The position numbers and the translations under genes were made by a program. From an uncultured Eubacteriales bacterium (lineage in GTDB: Bacteria; Bacillota; Clostridia; Monoglobales; Monoglobaceae): DNA of 44,148 nucleotides. Below the pieces are notes generated by a model. The model was not told the origin of the DNA. It saw only the letters and a list, made by a program, of their open reading frames with translations, and ran no database searches. Shown here piece by piece: positions 36,301 through 43,779 of this stretch. Each line of letters begins with the position of its first letter. Position 1 is the first letter of the stretch. The DNA lies in NCBI GenBank assembly GCA_900545865.1, contig URAN01000022.1, positions 1 to 44,148 on the forward strand, given 5' to 3'.

Positions 36301-36678
36301 CTCGGCATTTCCCCATACTCCGTTTGCTGACCACGGGTTGTATGAGTCATAGTCAAGTTCAAAGCTGCCTTCGCCCTCATCATAATACTCAACCGTGACC
36401 TCAACGGGCGTGCTGTTAGGCAGGTCATACATAAGCGCGTCATTGACATTGACATAAAAGTATATACAATTCGTCGCTATATCCGACTTTCGTCCCATTC
36501 GCCCGAGACGCTCGACCACGGTCATTGGGTCGGAAAGCGTTAGATTAACGGCTCGGTCGGGCTGTCCCAATGTAACGCTTGCGCTGTCGCCTATTGCGGC
36601 AAAGATGTTCGGCATTAAGATTAGAATCTGTATAAATACCATTGCCAAAGCAAAAATTTTACTGACTTTTTTTACCAT
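33319..36678 (-). CDS. Multidomain secreted clan GH-A hydrolase with CBM9-like C-terminus
   Basis: A protein of 1119 residues; signal peptide to about residue 27; GGAGG upstream of the ATG. Domains by eye: a carbohydrate-binding-like beta domain (about 30-185), an Ig-like domain (about 190-300), a TIM barrel (about 305-600), a beta C-domain with DAYGNKIDTL (about 610-700), Ig-like segments, and a CBM9-like domain (about 925-1119, starting IDGVVSTDEWLGSW). Catalytic residues: Glu424 in IFEIWNEWNGG (acid/base) and Glu530 in PIWFTELGFS (nucleophile). The motif is NEW where the other two hydrolases have NEP. LHPYMWTPG matches the 1164-residue enzyme's IHPYMWSQG. The likely product is a retaining glycosidase. 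It lies between the GH99/WbsX-like and LamG-like genes. Confidence 0.86.
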   Translation of the reverse strand: MVKKVSKIFALAMVFIQILILMPNIFAAIGDSASVTLGQPDRAVNLTLSDPMTVVERLGRMGRKSDIATNCIYFYVNVNDALMYDLPNSTPVEVTVEYYDEGEGSFELDYDSYNPWSANGVWGNAEAVQLGNTKTWKSYTYYLEDMKMANRCMGYDFRIGVWGNGMGWSKADVIFGKIEVKRVDYKSLVTQERLKSANYGNIFSMDDELKLNVACTNKTDREIVADGESEVYDENGTQVWSGKFGDEFAANEHKTLEFEPKFDKKYGIYNVKNRITTYYKDSPDKKYVSEGEHQISIAYKVADEDANPIYGANQQVIALHRGDPKETATQMRQSGMSYVRDYVPWSWVEKEKGKYQIPDENWEQIKAYKEGGIKPLMMLGFTNRYYDNDKTPVSDDAIQGYANYAAFMAKELKDYTNIFEIWNEWNGGEDFNPSQAPPEDYARLIKAAYKAIKAANPEAIVLGLSTSGLDAEWAERVFAVGGLDYMDGLALHPYMWTPGTFDWQKLIDYSETMKEMMRKYGGEKPIWFTELGFSSSSGRYSVEEQAYNSVMLYALMNSNKVADGLTQYVFYNRWDKDEVEHNWGFLNWNDDPDNPSTAKPAYLAACAMNNFVGKGVADYKEFIRTDTKYRAFKFYNNKMNKDVILINSDDTEAYLSYDLGCDAVDVYDAYGNKIDTLSSGDGIYTFNMTQEPKYVIGNFNKFSLAEGYAPKIQAGITETESASDDVISFEYKNNTGIDDKNLHIKAELPECISVNENNGFSDNSAELKLYTLPKAAGKLVYKISVVDDNGNVYYSEKHKIKIVDPIKLDFAAEKAVETSDTHWRVRVNIINTSNTNTVGGTLTVTKPSEEAEFIAPRTFSNLKARETTTLLLNLPPRVTKQTFDLELKVTLDNGNEYTYSGRLDFGSSAYAEKKPTIDGVVSTDEWLGSWVGADNIKDVREIIDWRGPEDLSFSGISMWDEDYFYLLSIVTDDIYSLDYSPKEPHYMYRGDNIQFGLSDKVDIDSARVRDFTEFGVAEVPNYGSLVYRYKSLYNLPTAQIVSNAEAAVKRYDTYTVFECKIPWSEIFQEGFVPKSGQVLRFSLMANDNDGNSRRGWIEYTSGIGAEKLVTDFGSLVLSK

Positions 36679-36719
36679 TGTTTGTCCTCCTTATCGATTC
36701 AAAACTTTTACAAGATGTT

Positions 36720-36747
36720 CTTTAAAGTATGTACACATACTTTAAAG
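36720..36747. promoter_or_regulatory. 28-bp perfect palindrome between GH99-like and GH39-like genes
   Basis: CTTTAAAGTATGT and ACATACTTTAAAG are exact inverses around a central AC, 42 bp upstream of the hydrolase ATG. In RNA it would form an 11-bp stem with loop GTACAC; in DNA it could be a dimer operator. No T-run follows on the minus strand, so plain termination is less likely. Confidence 0.5.
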
Positions 36748-36773
36748 GGGTACCCATTTAATTTTATTTCGCC

Positions 36774-37874
36774 TTATTTAAAAACTCGCTTTGCCGCCTC
36801 TAAATATCCGTAACCGTATTTGTCGTCAGGTTCAAAATAGCTGCCCTCTGTCCATTCGTTCCAACTGTTGATTATTATGAGCGGCGGATTTTCGCTGTGC
36901 TTATCCGCGTATTCCCGTGCAAGTCTGAACGCCTTTTCGACATTTTCTGGCGTGTTGTCCTTTAAAACATTCGGATCGTATTTCTTAAACCTCGGGTTTG
37001 CATCCCACCCCAGCGAAACGTGCGGAAAGTATATGAGTTCGCCCTTTGAACATTCTTCCCATTCCTTTTTCATATTTTCAATCGCCGTCGGATAATCCAT
37101 ATCGCTCATCGGCATAAAATGCGCGAACTGATAATGACTCATACTGCTGTATCCAAGCTCTTTCAGAGCCTCGGTCACGGTCATATCCCGACCGTCCGAC
37201 TTACAAAGCTTTGAAAGGTATTCGCCGAACTTTACGTGCTGAAAGTGCATTCCGTCAAACCCAAAGGCTTTTACATAATCGTCAAACCAAGCAAGCGCGG
37301 CTTTTGTTTCATCAAATCCGCCGAGACCCTCAACGAGGTTTTCTATATCATAAAGCATAAAAACTGGCTTGTTGTCAATCTTATAATAATTTGGCAGTGT
37401 AAAATATTTTTCAGTCAAGCGCTTTGCTATCTTTTCAAACTCATCTCTCGGCTGTGCGCCGCGCCATACGGGAACGGTCAAATCGTCCGAGTTGCGCACA
37501 TCCCACAAATATGTCGCATCGTGGTTCGCCCACATAAGATAAAACTTCATCTTTTCGTTATTCTTTGCTTTTAAAAAGCCGTTATTCAAACAGTTCTCCA
37601 AAAAAGGCCGTCCGTCATACCAGTACCAATCATAGATAAACACGTTTATTCCGTGGTCGGTCGCCGCCTCTATCTGTGATTCCATAACATACGGGTCGCC
37701 CTCGTTCACATAGCCCCAAAGAGGTCGCCGTGGCCAGTTCTCGCCGTCTTTTTCACGCGTGGCGGATTTAACCGTCTGCCACTCTCCCTCACCTTGCTCC
37801 CAAAAGATTTTTGTCCGACCTTCATCGGGTGTATATGACGGCCAGATTATCGCCGCAGTATCATATTTTTTCAT
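36774..37874 (-). CDS. GH99-like / WbsX-family protein
   Basis: A protein of 366 residues with no signal peptide, so probably cytoplasmic. AAIIWPSYTPDE at the start, GINVFIYDWYWYDGRPFLE, FYLMWANHD and NSWNEWTEGSYFEPD at the end are typical of the WbsX (Glyco_tran_WbsX) family, whose fold is related to GH99 endo-mannosidases. Some members sit in polysaccharide synthesis clusters, others in degradation clusters; the activity is poorly defined. Here the company of secreted glycosidases suggests degradation of imported oligosaccharides. It is the first gene of cluster 2, divergent from the AraC-type regulator. AAAGGA lies about 14 nt from the ATG, so the ribosome site is weak. Confidence 0.83.
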   Translation of the reverse strand: MKKYDTAAIIWPSYTPDEGRTKIFWEQGEGEWQTVKSATREKDGENWPRRPLWGYVNEGDPYVMESQIEAATDHGINVFIYDWYWYDGRPFLENCLNNGFLKAKNNEKMKFYLMWANHDATYLWDVRNSDDLTVPVWRGAQPRDEFEKIAKRLTEKYFTLPNYYKIDNKPVFMLYDIENLVEGLGGFDETKAALAWFDDYVKAFGFDGMHFQHVKFGEYLSKLCKSDGRDMTVTEALKELGYSSMSHYQFAHFMPMSDMDYPTAIENMKKEWEECSKGELIYFPHVSLGWDANPRFKKYDPNVLKDNTPENVEKAFRLAREYADKHSENPPLIIINSWNEWTEGSYFEPDDKYGYGYLEAAKRVFK

Positions 37875-37939
37875 ATGCTCAAAACATTTCCTTTCGCATT
37901 TTTATGTCAATCAAATTTGTGTTTTCCTCCGCTTTTTGT

Positions 37940-37945
37940 ATTATA
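37940..37945 (-). promoter_or_regulatory. Possible -10 box for surface cluster 2
   Basis: TATAAT on the minus strand, 66 bp before the GH99-like ATG, with no good -35 at 16-18 bp upstream. That pattern is common at activator-dependent promoters and fits control by the divergent AraC-type protein. The rest of 37946-38099 is AT-rich, and I could not identify operator repeats in it. Confidence 0.35.
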
Positions 37946-38099
37946 ACTTACCAACAAAAAAACTTTCTATCAAATCACGGACATAAAATCACAATTTTCG
38001 GACATCTTATGCATTAAAATTAACGAGCCATTAGCATAGAATTATATTTTGAAGATATATTCCAAAATCAGTAAATTTTGCCGTTTTATAAACAAACTC

Positions 38100-38128
38100 T
38101 TGCTTTTGGCGTTTAAAGATGATATAAT
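38100..38128 (+). promoter_or_regulatory. Promoter of the AraC-type regulator
   Basis: TTGCTT (38100-38105), 17 bp, TATAAT (38123-38128). The start site would fall near 38135, leaving a leader of about a dozen bases. Confidence 0.65.
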
Positions 38129-38146
38129 GAAAATCAAAGGACGGTG

Positions 38147-38995
38147 ATGTATTTTATGCAAACCCTGTTATTAAAACAATCGGACGAACTCTTTCCGTAT
38201 GAATACAGACTTAAAGACGAAAAAATCGTTGTTCATTACCCGAGTTTGCACGCTCATGATTTTTATGAGATGTTCATTCTTTTGGACGGAAGTTTTAAGC
38301 ATTATATCTGCGGAAAGACCATATATATGCAAAAAGGCGACGTGGTTTTTATCAAGCCGGGCGAGTCGCACGGCTTTGATTATGTTACAAAAGAAACCCC
38401 GACCGTTCTCACTCTATGCCTGACCGAGGACTTACTCAACCGTTTCACTTATATCGGCGAGGGCAAGCTTAAATACTATTTTTCGTTTGAAACAAGCGGC
38501 GTTGTTTCGCTTTGCGAAACTGATTTTGAGGCATTTATGACAACATACGAGAACTTTAAAACATCGCGCAATGCCGCAAAGGATATGCTTTTTTCGGCAT
38601 TGCTCAGCATTCTGTTTTTCGGGCTTTTTAAAAAGGTATATAAGATTCAGCCCCAAAATAACACAAGCTCATTCGAGGATATTCTCGGCGAGATGAACAC
38701 CCCCGAGAACATACGCGAGGGTCTGCCCGCGCTTTTGCGGCTGACCTCGTTCAGCGACCGCCAGATACGGCGGATTATGAAGATGCGCTATAACACCACG
38801 CCCCAGATGTTCATTACAAAGCTCAGGATGAATTATGCCAAAAACCTTTTGATACACACCGACAAGGATATTCTTACCATTTCGTTCGAAATAGGATATT
38901 CCTCTGTCAACAGCTTTATAAACCAATTTAAGGCTGCGTATAACATTACCCCCGGCAAGTTCAGAAATAATTACAGAAAAGCTTTATACACTTAA
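38147..38995 (+). CDS. AraC-family transcriptional regulator with cupin sensor
   Basis: A protein of 282 residues from the ATG at 38147; AAAGG lies 6 nt upstream. A GTG immediately before and an ATG three codons later are alternatives. The N-terminal part (about 30-110) is an AraC-type cupin: HAHDFYEMFILLDG, then MQKGDVVFIKPGESHGF. The C-terminal ~100 residues hold two helix-turn-helix motifs; FSDRQIRRIMKMRYNTTPQM and ILTISFEIGYSSVNSFINQF are the second and final signature parts. Such proteins commonly activate adjacent sugar-use genes when a sugar binds the cupin. It is divergent from cluster 2, the most likely target; whether it also acts on cluster 1 is unknown. Confidence 0.93.
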   Translation: MYFMQTLLLKQSDELFPYEYRLKDEKIVVHYPSLHAHDFYEMFILLDGSFKHYICGKTIYMQKGDVVFIKPGESHGFDYVTKETPTVLTLCLTEDLLNRFTYIGEGKLKYYFSFETSGVVSLCETDFEAFMTTYENFKTSRNAAKDMLFSALLSILFFGLFKKVYKIQPQNNTSSFEDILGEMNTPENIREGLPALLRLTSFSDRQIRRIMKMRYNTTPQMFITKLRMNYAKNLLIHTDKDILTISFEIGYSSVNSFINQFKAAYNITPGKFRNNYRKALYT

Positions 38996-39107
38996 ATTTT
39001 TCCGTGCCTTTCTGTTAATTTATCATAATTATATTATTGCATATTTGGCTAAAACGCAGAATTTTTGAATGTTTCCGTATTCGGCAGTGTCAATTACGGA
39101 AATGCGA

Positions 39108-39136
39108 TTTACTTTTTTGTACGGATATGATAAAAT
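39108..39136 (+). promoter_or_regulatory. Candidate promoter of the LRR-SLH gene
   Basis: TTTACT (39108-39113), 17 bp, TAAAAT (39131-39136), 44 bp before the chosen ATG. No clear terminator for the araC-type gene was found between 38996 and 39107. Confidence 0.5.
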
Positions 39137-39179
39137 GTATAAACAAAATTTATTTTCTATACAGAAAGGCAGATGTTTT

Positions 39180-41084
39180 ATGAAAATCAAAAAAATTATG
39201 TGTGCGGCACTGAGCGGTACGATGCTCTTTATGTCGGCATACACCCCCGTTACGAACGCTTGGAGCATTTATGATTCGGATTACGGCATGGAATGGAACG
39301 AACAGAGCAAAACTGCTGTAACCGATGATATGGAGGAATATCGACAAAATGATTCGCTCGAATCGCTTGTATATACTATCCGCGATGACGGCTCGGCGAT
39401 GATTACAAGTTATTCGGCGAAATTCTGGCACGATCCCGACCCGAACTTCACGGTTGAACTTAATATTCCGTCCGAAATAGACGGTCACCCGGTTACGGCG
39501 ATAGGTGACGGAGCACTTCGTGAAAGTGCAACAAAAATTTCCGGCATCACGCTTCCGACTACGATAAAGGAAATAGGAAACAGAGCCATTGACTGTCGGT
39601 ACTTAAAATATCTTAACTTAAATGACGGTCTCGAAGTGATAAAAGATTACGCAATCAACTGCGGTGATATTCTTGACACGCTTGTTATCCCCGATAGTGT
39701 AAAATATATAGGAGATGAAGCAATCAGCGGTGAGGCGCTAAAAAATATTACAATGCCGAAAAACCTCGAATATATGGGCAAGAGAATATTTTTTGGTTCG
39801 GCTTATGACGCCGACCCGAACAGCCGCGTTGACGGAATTCAGTATCACGGGAAATACTTGATTGCCGGTATCAGAATCGGCTATGCCGAAATTGACAATC
39901 CCGACCCCTCCGCACCGACCGAAAACAAACAGGTTCACGAATGGGAAGCTGTCGGCGATATTGAAATCCGCGAGGGTACAACTCTTATGGGCGTTGACGC
40001 ATTCGAAATGTCGGATATTACATCGGTTAAATTCCCGTCAACATTAAAATCCATTTCAAAACTCGGATTTTATTGGTGCGAAAATCTCAATAATGTTGTG
40101 ATTCCCGGCACGGTTAAGGAAATCGGCGACAACGCGTTTTCGTGGTGCGAAAGCCTTTCGAATCTCACAATCGAAGAAGGTGTTGAACATATCGGTCAGG
40201 CGGCGTTCTTCCGCTGTAACAACTTAAACGAGGTTACGATTCCGAAAAGTGTAACACAGATTGATATGCACGCTTTCGGCTGGGATTATGTTGATGATTA
40301 TGATATAAGAAACGAAAATCTTGTTATCAAGTGCTACAGCGGTACTGCGGCGGAGCAATATGCGCGCGACAACGGATTTGAGTGCGTCCTGCTCGACACG
40401 GGCGAAGTTATCGGCAAGGGCGAACCGACCGCGGCGGCGGACGACAGATATGTATGCGAAGAAAAGGGCGAAAATTGCGCGGTTAAACGCTTTAAAGACT
40501 TAAAGAGCGCGGACGGCGACCCCGACCATTTCGGAATAGAATACTGTCTTGACAACGGCATTATGAACGGTACGGGCGAAGATACATTCTCACCCGATGA
40601 TAACATCACACGCGCACAGTTCGCAACGATGTTCTATCGTTTGGTAGGCTCTCCCTCTGTTGATGACACCGATAATTTCAGCGACATCAGCGAGGATTGG
40701 TACAGAAACGCGGTCAACTGGGCGGCGGCAAACGGAGTTATCAACGGCACGGGTGGCGATAGATTTTCGCCGTATGATATGGTAACGCGTGAACAGGTTG
40801 CGGCGATATTCTATCGCTTTGCCGAGAGTAACGGACTTGATATGACCGTTGAGGACGGCTGGGATTTATCCAAGACGGATTATAATGACAAGGGCGATAT
40901 TTCGGATTATGCGGTTGTTCCGATGAGCTGGTGCTTTAACAATCACATTATGTTTATACACTCGATTAACGGATACGAATATGCGCTTTATCCGAACGTT
41001 GCACCGACACGTGCCGACACCGCAACGATGTTCTATAACTTTGCATATACTCTCAATCATGCAAATGAACAACAGGCGGATTAA
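39180..41084 (+). CDS. BspA-like leucine-rich repeat protein with three C-terminal SLH domains
   Basis: A protein of 634 residues from the ATG at 39180 (AGAAAGG upstream; the longer frame from 39069 includes the promoter). Signal peptide to about residue 27. Residues of about 95-410 contain LRR_5 repeats of the Treponema/BspA type: ITLPTTIKEIGNRAI, LVIPDSVKYIGDEAI, VVIPGTVKEIGDNAF and VTIPKSVTQIDMHAF. A charged linker follows (about 415-450), then three SLH repeats (about 455-634): NITRAQFATMFYRLV, MVTREQVAAIFYRFA and APTRADTATMFYNFA. BspA-like proteins often bind host or bacterial surfaces; SLH repeats would hold this one on the wall. It is a third kind of SLH protein beside the two paralogous pairs and stands alone with its own promoter and terminator. 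Confidence 0.92.
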   Translation: MKIKKIMCAALSGTMLFMSAYTPVTNAWSIYDSDYGMEWNEQSKTAVTDDMEEYRQNDSLESLVYTIRDDGSAMITSYSAKFWHDPDPNFTVELNIPSEIDGHPVTAIGDGALRESATKISGITLPTTIKEIGNRAIDCRYLKYLNLNDGLEVIKDYAINCGDILDTLVIPDSVKYIGDEAISGEALKNITMPKNLEYMGKRIFFGSAYDADPNSRVDGIQYHGKYLIAGIRIGYAEIDNPDPSAPTENKQVHEWEAVGDIEIREGTTLMGVDAFEMSDITSVKFPSTLKSISKLGFYWCENLNNVVIPGTVKEIGDNAFSWCESLSNLTIEEGVEHIGQAAFFRCNNLNEVTIPKSVTQIDMHAFGWDYVDDYDIRNENLVIKCYSGTAAEQYARDNGFECVLLDTGEVIGKGEPTAAADDRYVCEEKGENCAVKRFKDLKSADGDPDHFGIEYCLDNGIMNGTGEDTFSPDDNITRAQFATMFYRLVGSPSVDDTDNFSDISEDWYRNAVNWAAANGVINGTGGDRFSPYDMVTREQVAAIFYRFAESNGLDMTVEDGWDLSKTDYNDKGDISDYAVVPMSWCFNNHIMFIHSINGYEYALYPNVAPTRADTATMFYNFAYTLNHANEQQAD

Positions 41085-41104
41085 TCAACCATATTGAGTA
41101 TTAT

Positions 41105-41136
41105 AAAAGACCGAACGGATTTTCGTTCGGTCTTTT
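41105..41136. terminator. Bidirectional terminator between LRR-SLH and AEC transporter genes
   Basis: AAAAGACCGAACG (41105-41117) pairs perfectly over 13 bp with its complement at 41124-41136, loop GATTTT; A- and T-runs on the arms suit both converging genes. Confidence 0.9.
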
Positions 41137-41144
41137 ATTACGGC

Positions 41145-42068
41145 TCAGTATCCGAGAAATATTTTGCCTATCGTGAGCATTATCGGCATTGTTATTGCCG
41201 ACAGAGCGGTGTTGATGACAACCGCGTTCGCCCCATACCGATAATCGCCGTTACAGAGCTGTGACATCATACTTACCGAAGTCGCGGCAGGCGTAACCGA
41301 GCATATGAACGCAACGAGCTTGACCGTCGGTTCAAGCGGCATAACCTTAAAGATAAACAACATAATTATCGGCATAATTATAAGATTCACAAGCGATATT
41401 TTATAAAAATCTTTATTCAAAAATCCTGATTTTAAATCGGTTTGAGCGAGCATTCCGCCCAAGCAAATCATCGCAATCGGCGTATTGAGCGAGCTTACGG
41501 CGTCCACCGCGCCGAATACGTATTTCGGCAGCTTAACAGGCGAAACAAAAAGCAGCATTCCGAGCGCAACGCCTATCGTACCGGGGTTTAACAGGATTTT
41601 TTTAATATCGATTTTCTCTTGCGGACAAAGCAGCTTTAACCCGTATGTCCATTGCAGAATCGACATTATTATTACACTTGTCGAGCCAAGATATATCCCG
41701 AATTCCCCCGCCAGAGCCTGCATAAGCGGAAAAGCCAAAAATCCGTTGTTCGGCAGAAATATACTCATTTTTTCCTCGGGCCTTGACTTGCTCTTTGGAA
41801 AAAACACAATCGACAATACGATTGCGACAACAAAAGTTATTGCCGATGCGATAAGCATTGAAATCCAGTCACCGAACAGCCCAATATCAAAATCACGCTG
41901 GAACTGTGCCATCAATATTATCGGTGTGACAATTTTAAGCAAAAGCACCGACATTTCTTTTATTCCCGCTTCGGACAGCATTTTTGTCTTATACATAACA
42001 AACCCGGTCAGGACAATCAAAAACATCATAAATATTTGTCCGCCGACCGTTAAAAAATATTCTATCAA
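41145..42068 (-). CDS. AEC-family transporter (auxin efflux carrier-like)
   Basis: A membrane protein of 307-311 residues with about ten hydrophobic segments in two halves, the size and pattern of bacterial AEC permeases. MYKTKMLSEAGIKEMSVLLL in the N-terminal half, LPNNGFLAFPLMQAL in the middle and CSVTPAATSVSMMSQL near the end fit the family, whose known members move malate, malonate or similar organic acids. The start is uncertain: a TTG at 42068 has AGAGGTG 9 nt upstream, while a GTG at 42080 lies inside that ribosome site. No adjacent enzyme gene indicates the substrate. Confidence 0.88.
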   Translation of the reverse strand: MIEYFLTVGGQIFMMFLIVLTGFVMYKTKMLSEAGIKEMSVLLLKIVTPIILMAQFQRDFDIGLFGDWISMLIASAITFVVAIVLSIVFFPKSKSRPEEKMSIFLPNNGFLAFPLMQALAGEFGIYLGSTSVIIMSILQWTYGLKLLCPQEKIDIKKILLNPGTIGVALGMLLFVSPVKLPKYVFGAVDAVSSLNTPIAMICLGGMLAQTDLKSGFLNKDFYKISLVNLIIMPIIMLFIFKVMPLEPTVKLVAFICSVTPAATSVSMMSQLCNGDYRYGANAVVINTALSAITMPIMLTIGKIFLGY

Positions 42069-42222
42069 AACTCTTTGCACCTCTGAATTTTATTTTACAC
42101 TTATAATCATAACAAAAACGGCGTAAAATTACAATGGTAATATTAAATTGACTTTTTGGATATTTAACATATCTTTTTATACATATATTTATATTATTGC
42201 TCGGAACGCCCAATATTATCAC

Positions 42223-42251
42223 TTGCATTTCGGTATGCGCTGTGATATAAT
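42223..42251 (+). promoter_or_regulatory. Promoter of the M18 aminopeptidase gene
   Basis: TTGCAT (42223-42228), 17 bp, TATAAT (42246-42251), 97 bp before the ATG. The leader that follows (42258-42340) has short self-complementary pieces such as GTGA/TCAC but no riboswitch signature I recognise. Confidence 0.65.
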
Positions 42252-42348
42252 TATAACTAAATTAAGTGACGGGATACAATTCCTCACTGAAAACGTTGAA
42301 TGACGGTACTTTTAATCCCTTATTTAAAAATAAAACGAGGTAACAAAA

Positions 42349-43674
42349 ATGAATAAAAATAACTCATCAAAATATTTAACCGACACAAAAAATCTTATAA
42401 ATTTTATTTCCGAATGTCCCGACTGTTTTCACACAGCGAACGCGATTTGCAAAAAGCTAAGAGAAAACGGTTATACCGAACTTTTTGAAACAAAAGATAA
42501 TAATATCAAGCGCGGCGGCAAGTATTTTATTGTTCGCAATATGTCATCGGTTATCGCTTTTCGCATTCCGAATTCATACCCGAGCGGCTTTATGATTTGC
42601 GCGGCTCACGGCGATGCACCGTCATTTAAGCTAAAGCCAATATCCGAAAGCCAAAACGGTGTATATTGCACTCTCAATACCGAAAAGTACGGCGGAATGA
42701 TATACTCAACCTGGCTCGACCGTCCGCTTTCCATTTCGGGAAGAGTTGTCGTCTCGGACAACGACGGTGTTAAAATCAAACTTTTTAATACCGAGCGCGA
42801 TTTTTGCCTGATTCCGAACCTCGCCATTCATATGAATTCCGAGACAAACAGCGGCTTTAAGTTCAATCCTCAAACCGACCTGCAGCCGATATGCGGAAGT
42901 GCGGCGTCAAACGGTCGGCTGATTGACGAGATTGCAGACAAGTTATCGGTTAAACCGACCGACATCATTGATTATGACCTGTTCTTATCCAATAACGAAC
43001 GCGGTGTAATATGGGGCGCGGACAACGAATTCTTTTCCGCGCCGAGGATTGACGACCTGCAATGCGCATACGCAGCAACAACCGCTTTTATAAATTCAGC
43101 CGATACGACCGCCGTTCCCGTTCTCGCCGTCTTTGATAATGAGGAGGTCGGAAGTTCGACAAAACAAGGCGCAGGCTCGACATTCCTGCGCGACACATTA
43201 ATACGAATCGTTCATTCTCTGAACGGCTCGGATATTGATTATGCGCGGCTTACGGCATCAAGCTTTATGCTTTCGGCTGATAACGGGCACGCAATCCATC
43301 CAAACCGTCCCGAGAAAGCTGACCCCAAAAACTACCCAATTTTGAACGGCGGCGTGGTGATAAAATACAATGCCAATCAACGATACACAACCGATTCAAT
43401 TTCCGCTGCAATATTTAAACGTATTTTGGATAAAAACAGTATTCCGCATCAGGTATACACAAACCGCAGCGATATTCCCGGCGGCTCGACCCTCGGAAGC
43501 ATTTCGAACACAAGAGTATCTCTGAACACGATTGACATCGGCGCGGCACAGCTCGCAATGCACAGTTGTTTTGAAACGGGCGGAACAAATGATACGACTC
43601 ATCTTATTTCGGCAATGCGTGAATTTTTCGGCACGGTTCTCAAATACGGTGATAATCGAATCCGTATGTCATAA
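42349..43674 (+). CDS. apeB: M18-family metalloaminopeptidase
   Basis: A protein of 441 residues, normal for bacterial M18 enzymes (about 420-460), which remove acidic or neutral N-terminal residues from peptides in the cytoplasm with a two-metal site. CAAHGDAPSFKLKP gives His87 and Asp89; VFDNEEVGSSTKQGAGS gives Glu265/Glu266; SADNGHAIHPN gives Asp311; a late His in AMHSCFETGG is the last metal ligand candidate. NERGVIWGADNEFFSAPRIDDL matches the family's central block. Many relatives have HSDSPG where this one has HGDAPS, a conservative change. AACGAGG lies upstream of the ATG. The gene has its own promoter and is followed within 26 bp by an inserted group II intron, which does not interrupt it. 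Confidence 0.94.
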   Translation: MNKNNSSKYLTDTKNLINFISECPDCFHTANAICKKLRENGYTELFETKDNNIKRGGKYFIVRNMSSVIAFRIPNSYPSGFMICAAHGDAPSFKLKPISESQNGVYCTLNTEKYGGMIYSTWLDRPLSISGRVVVSDNDGVKIKLFNTERDFCLIPNLAIHMNSETNSGFKFNPQTDLQPICGSAASNGRLIDEIADKLSVKPTDIIDYDLFLSNNERGVIWGADNEFFSAPRIDDLQCAYAATTAFINSADTTAVPVLAVFDNEEVGSSTKQGAGSTFLRDTLIRIVHSLNGSDIDYARLTASSFMLSADNGHAIHPNRPEKADPKNYPILNGGVVIKYNANQRYTTDSISAAIFKRILDKNSIPHQVYTNRSDIPGGSTLGSISNTRVSLNTIDIGAAQLAMHSCFETGGTNDTTHLISAMREFFGTVLKYGDNRIRMS

Positions 43675-43743
43675 AACAATTTTTGAAATTGATAGCCGCA
43701 ATCGAGTAGAGGCTAACTCTTAATGAGCTTCGCCCCTCTCACA

Positions 43744-43773
43744 CCACCGTGCGTACCGTTCGGTACACGGCGG
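43744..43773 (-). ncRNA. Group II intron domain V
   Basis: On the minus strand CCGCCGTG-TACC-GAAC-GGTA-CG-CACGGTGG: two stems with a 2-nt CG bulge and a 4-nt loop, the form of the catalytic domain V. It begins right after the maturase stop codon. Confidence 0.75.
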
Positions 43774-43779
43774 TTCAAT

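Noticed and set aside
41485..42126. Plus-strand ORF of 213 codons opposite the AEC transporter
   Set aside because: Antisense shadow of the transporter and lacks a ribosome site.
42258..42340. T-box or other riboswitch before the M18 gene
   Set aside because: No T-box sequence, specifier stem or other known riboswitch core; only short complementary pieces.
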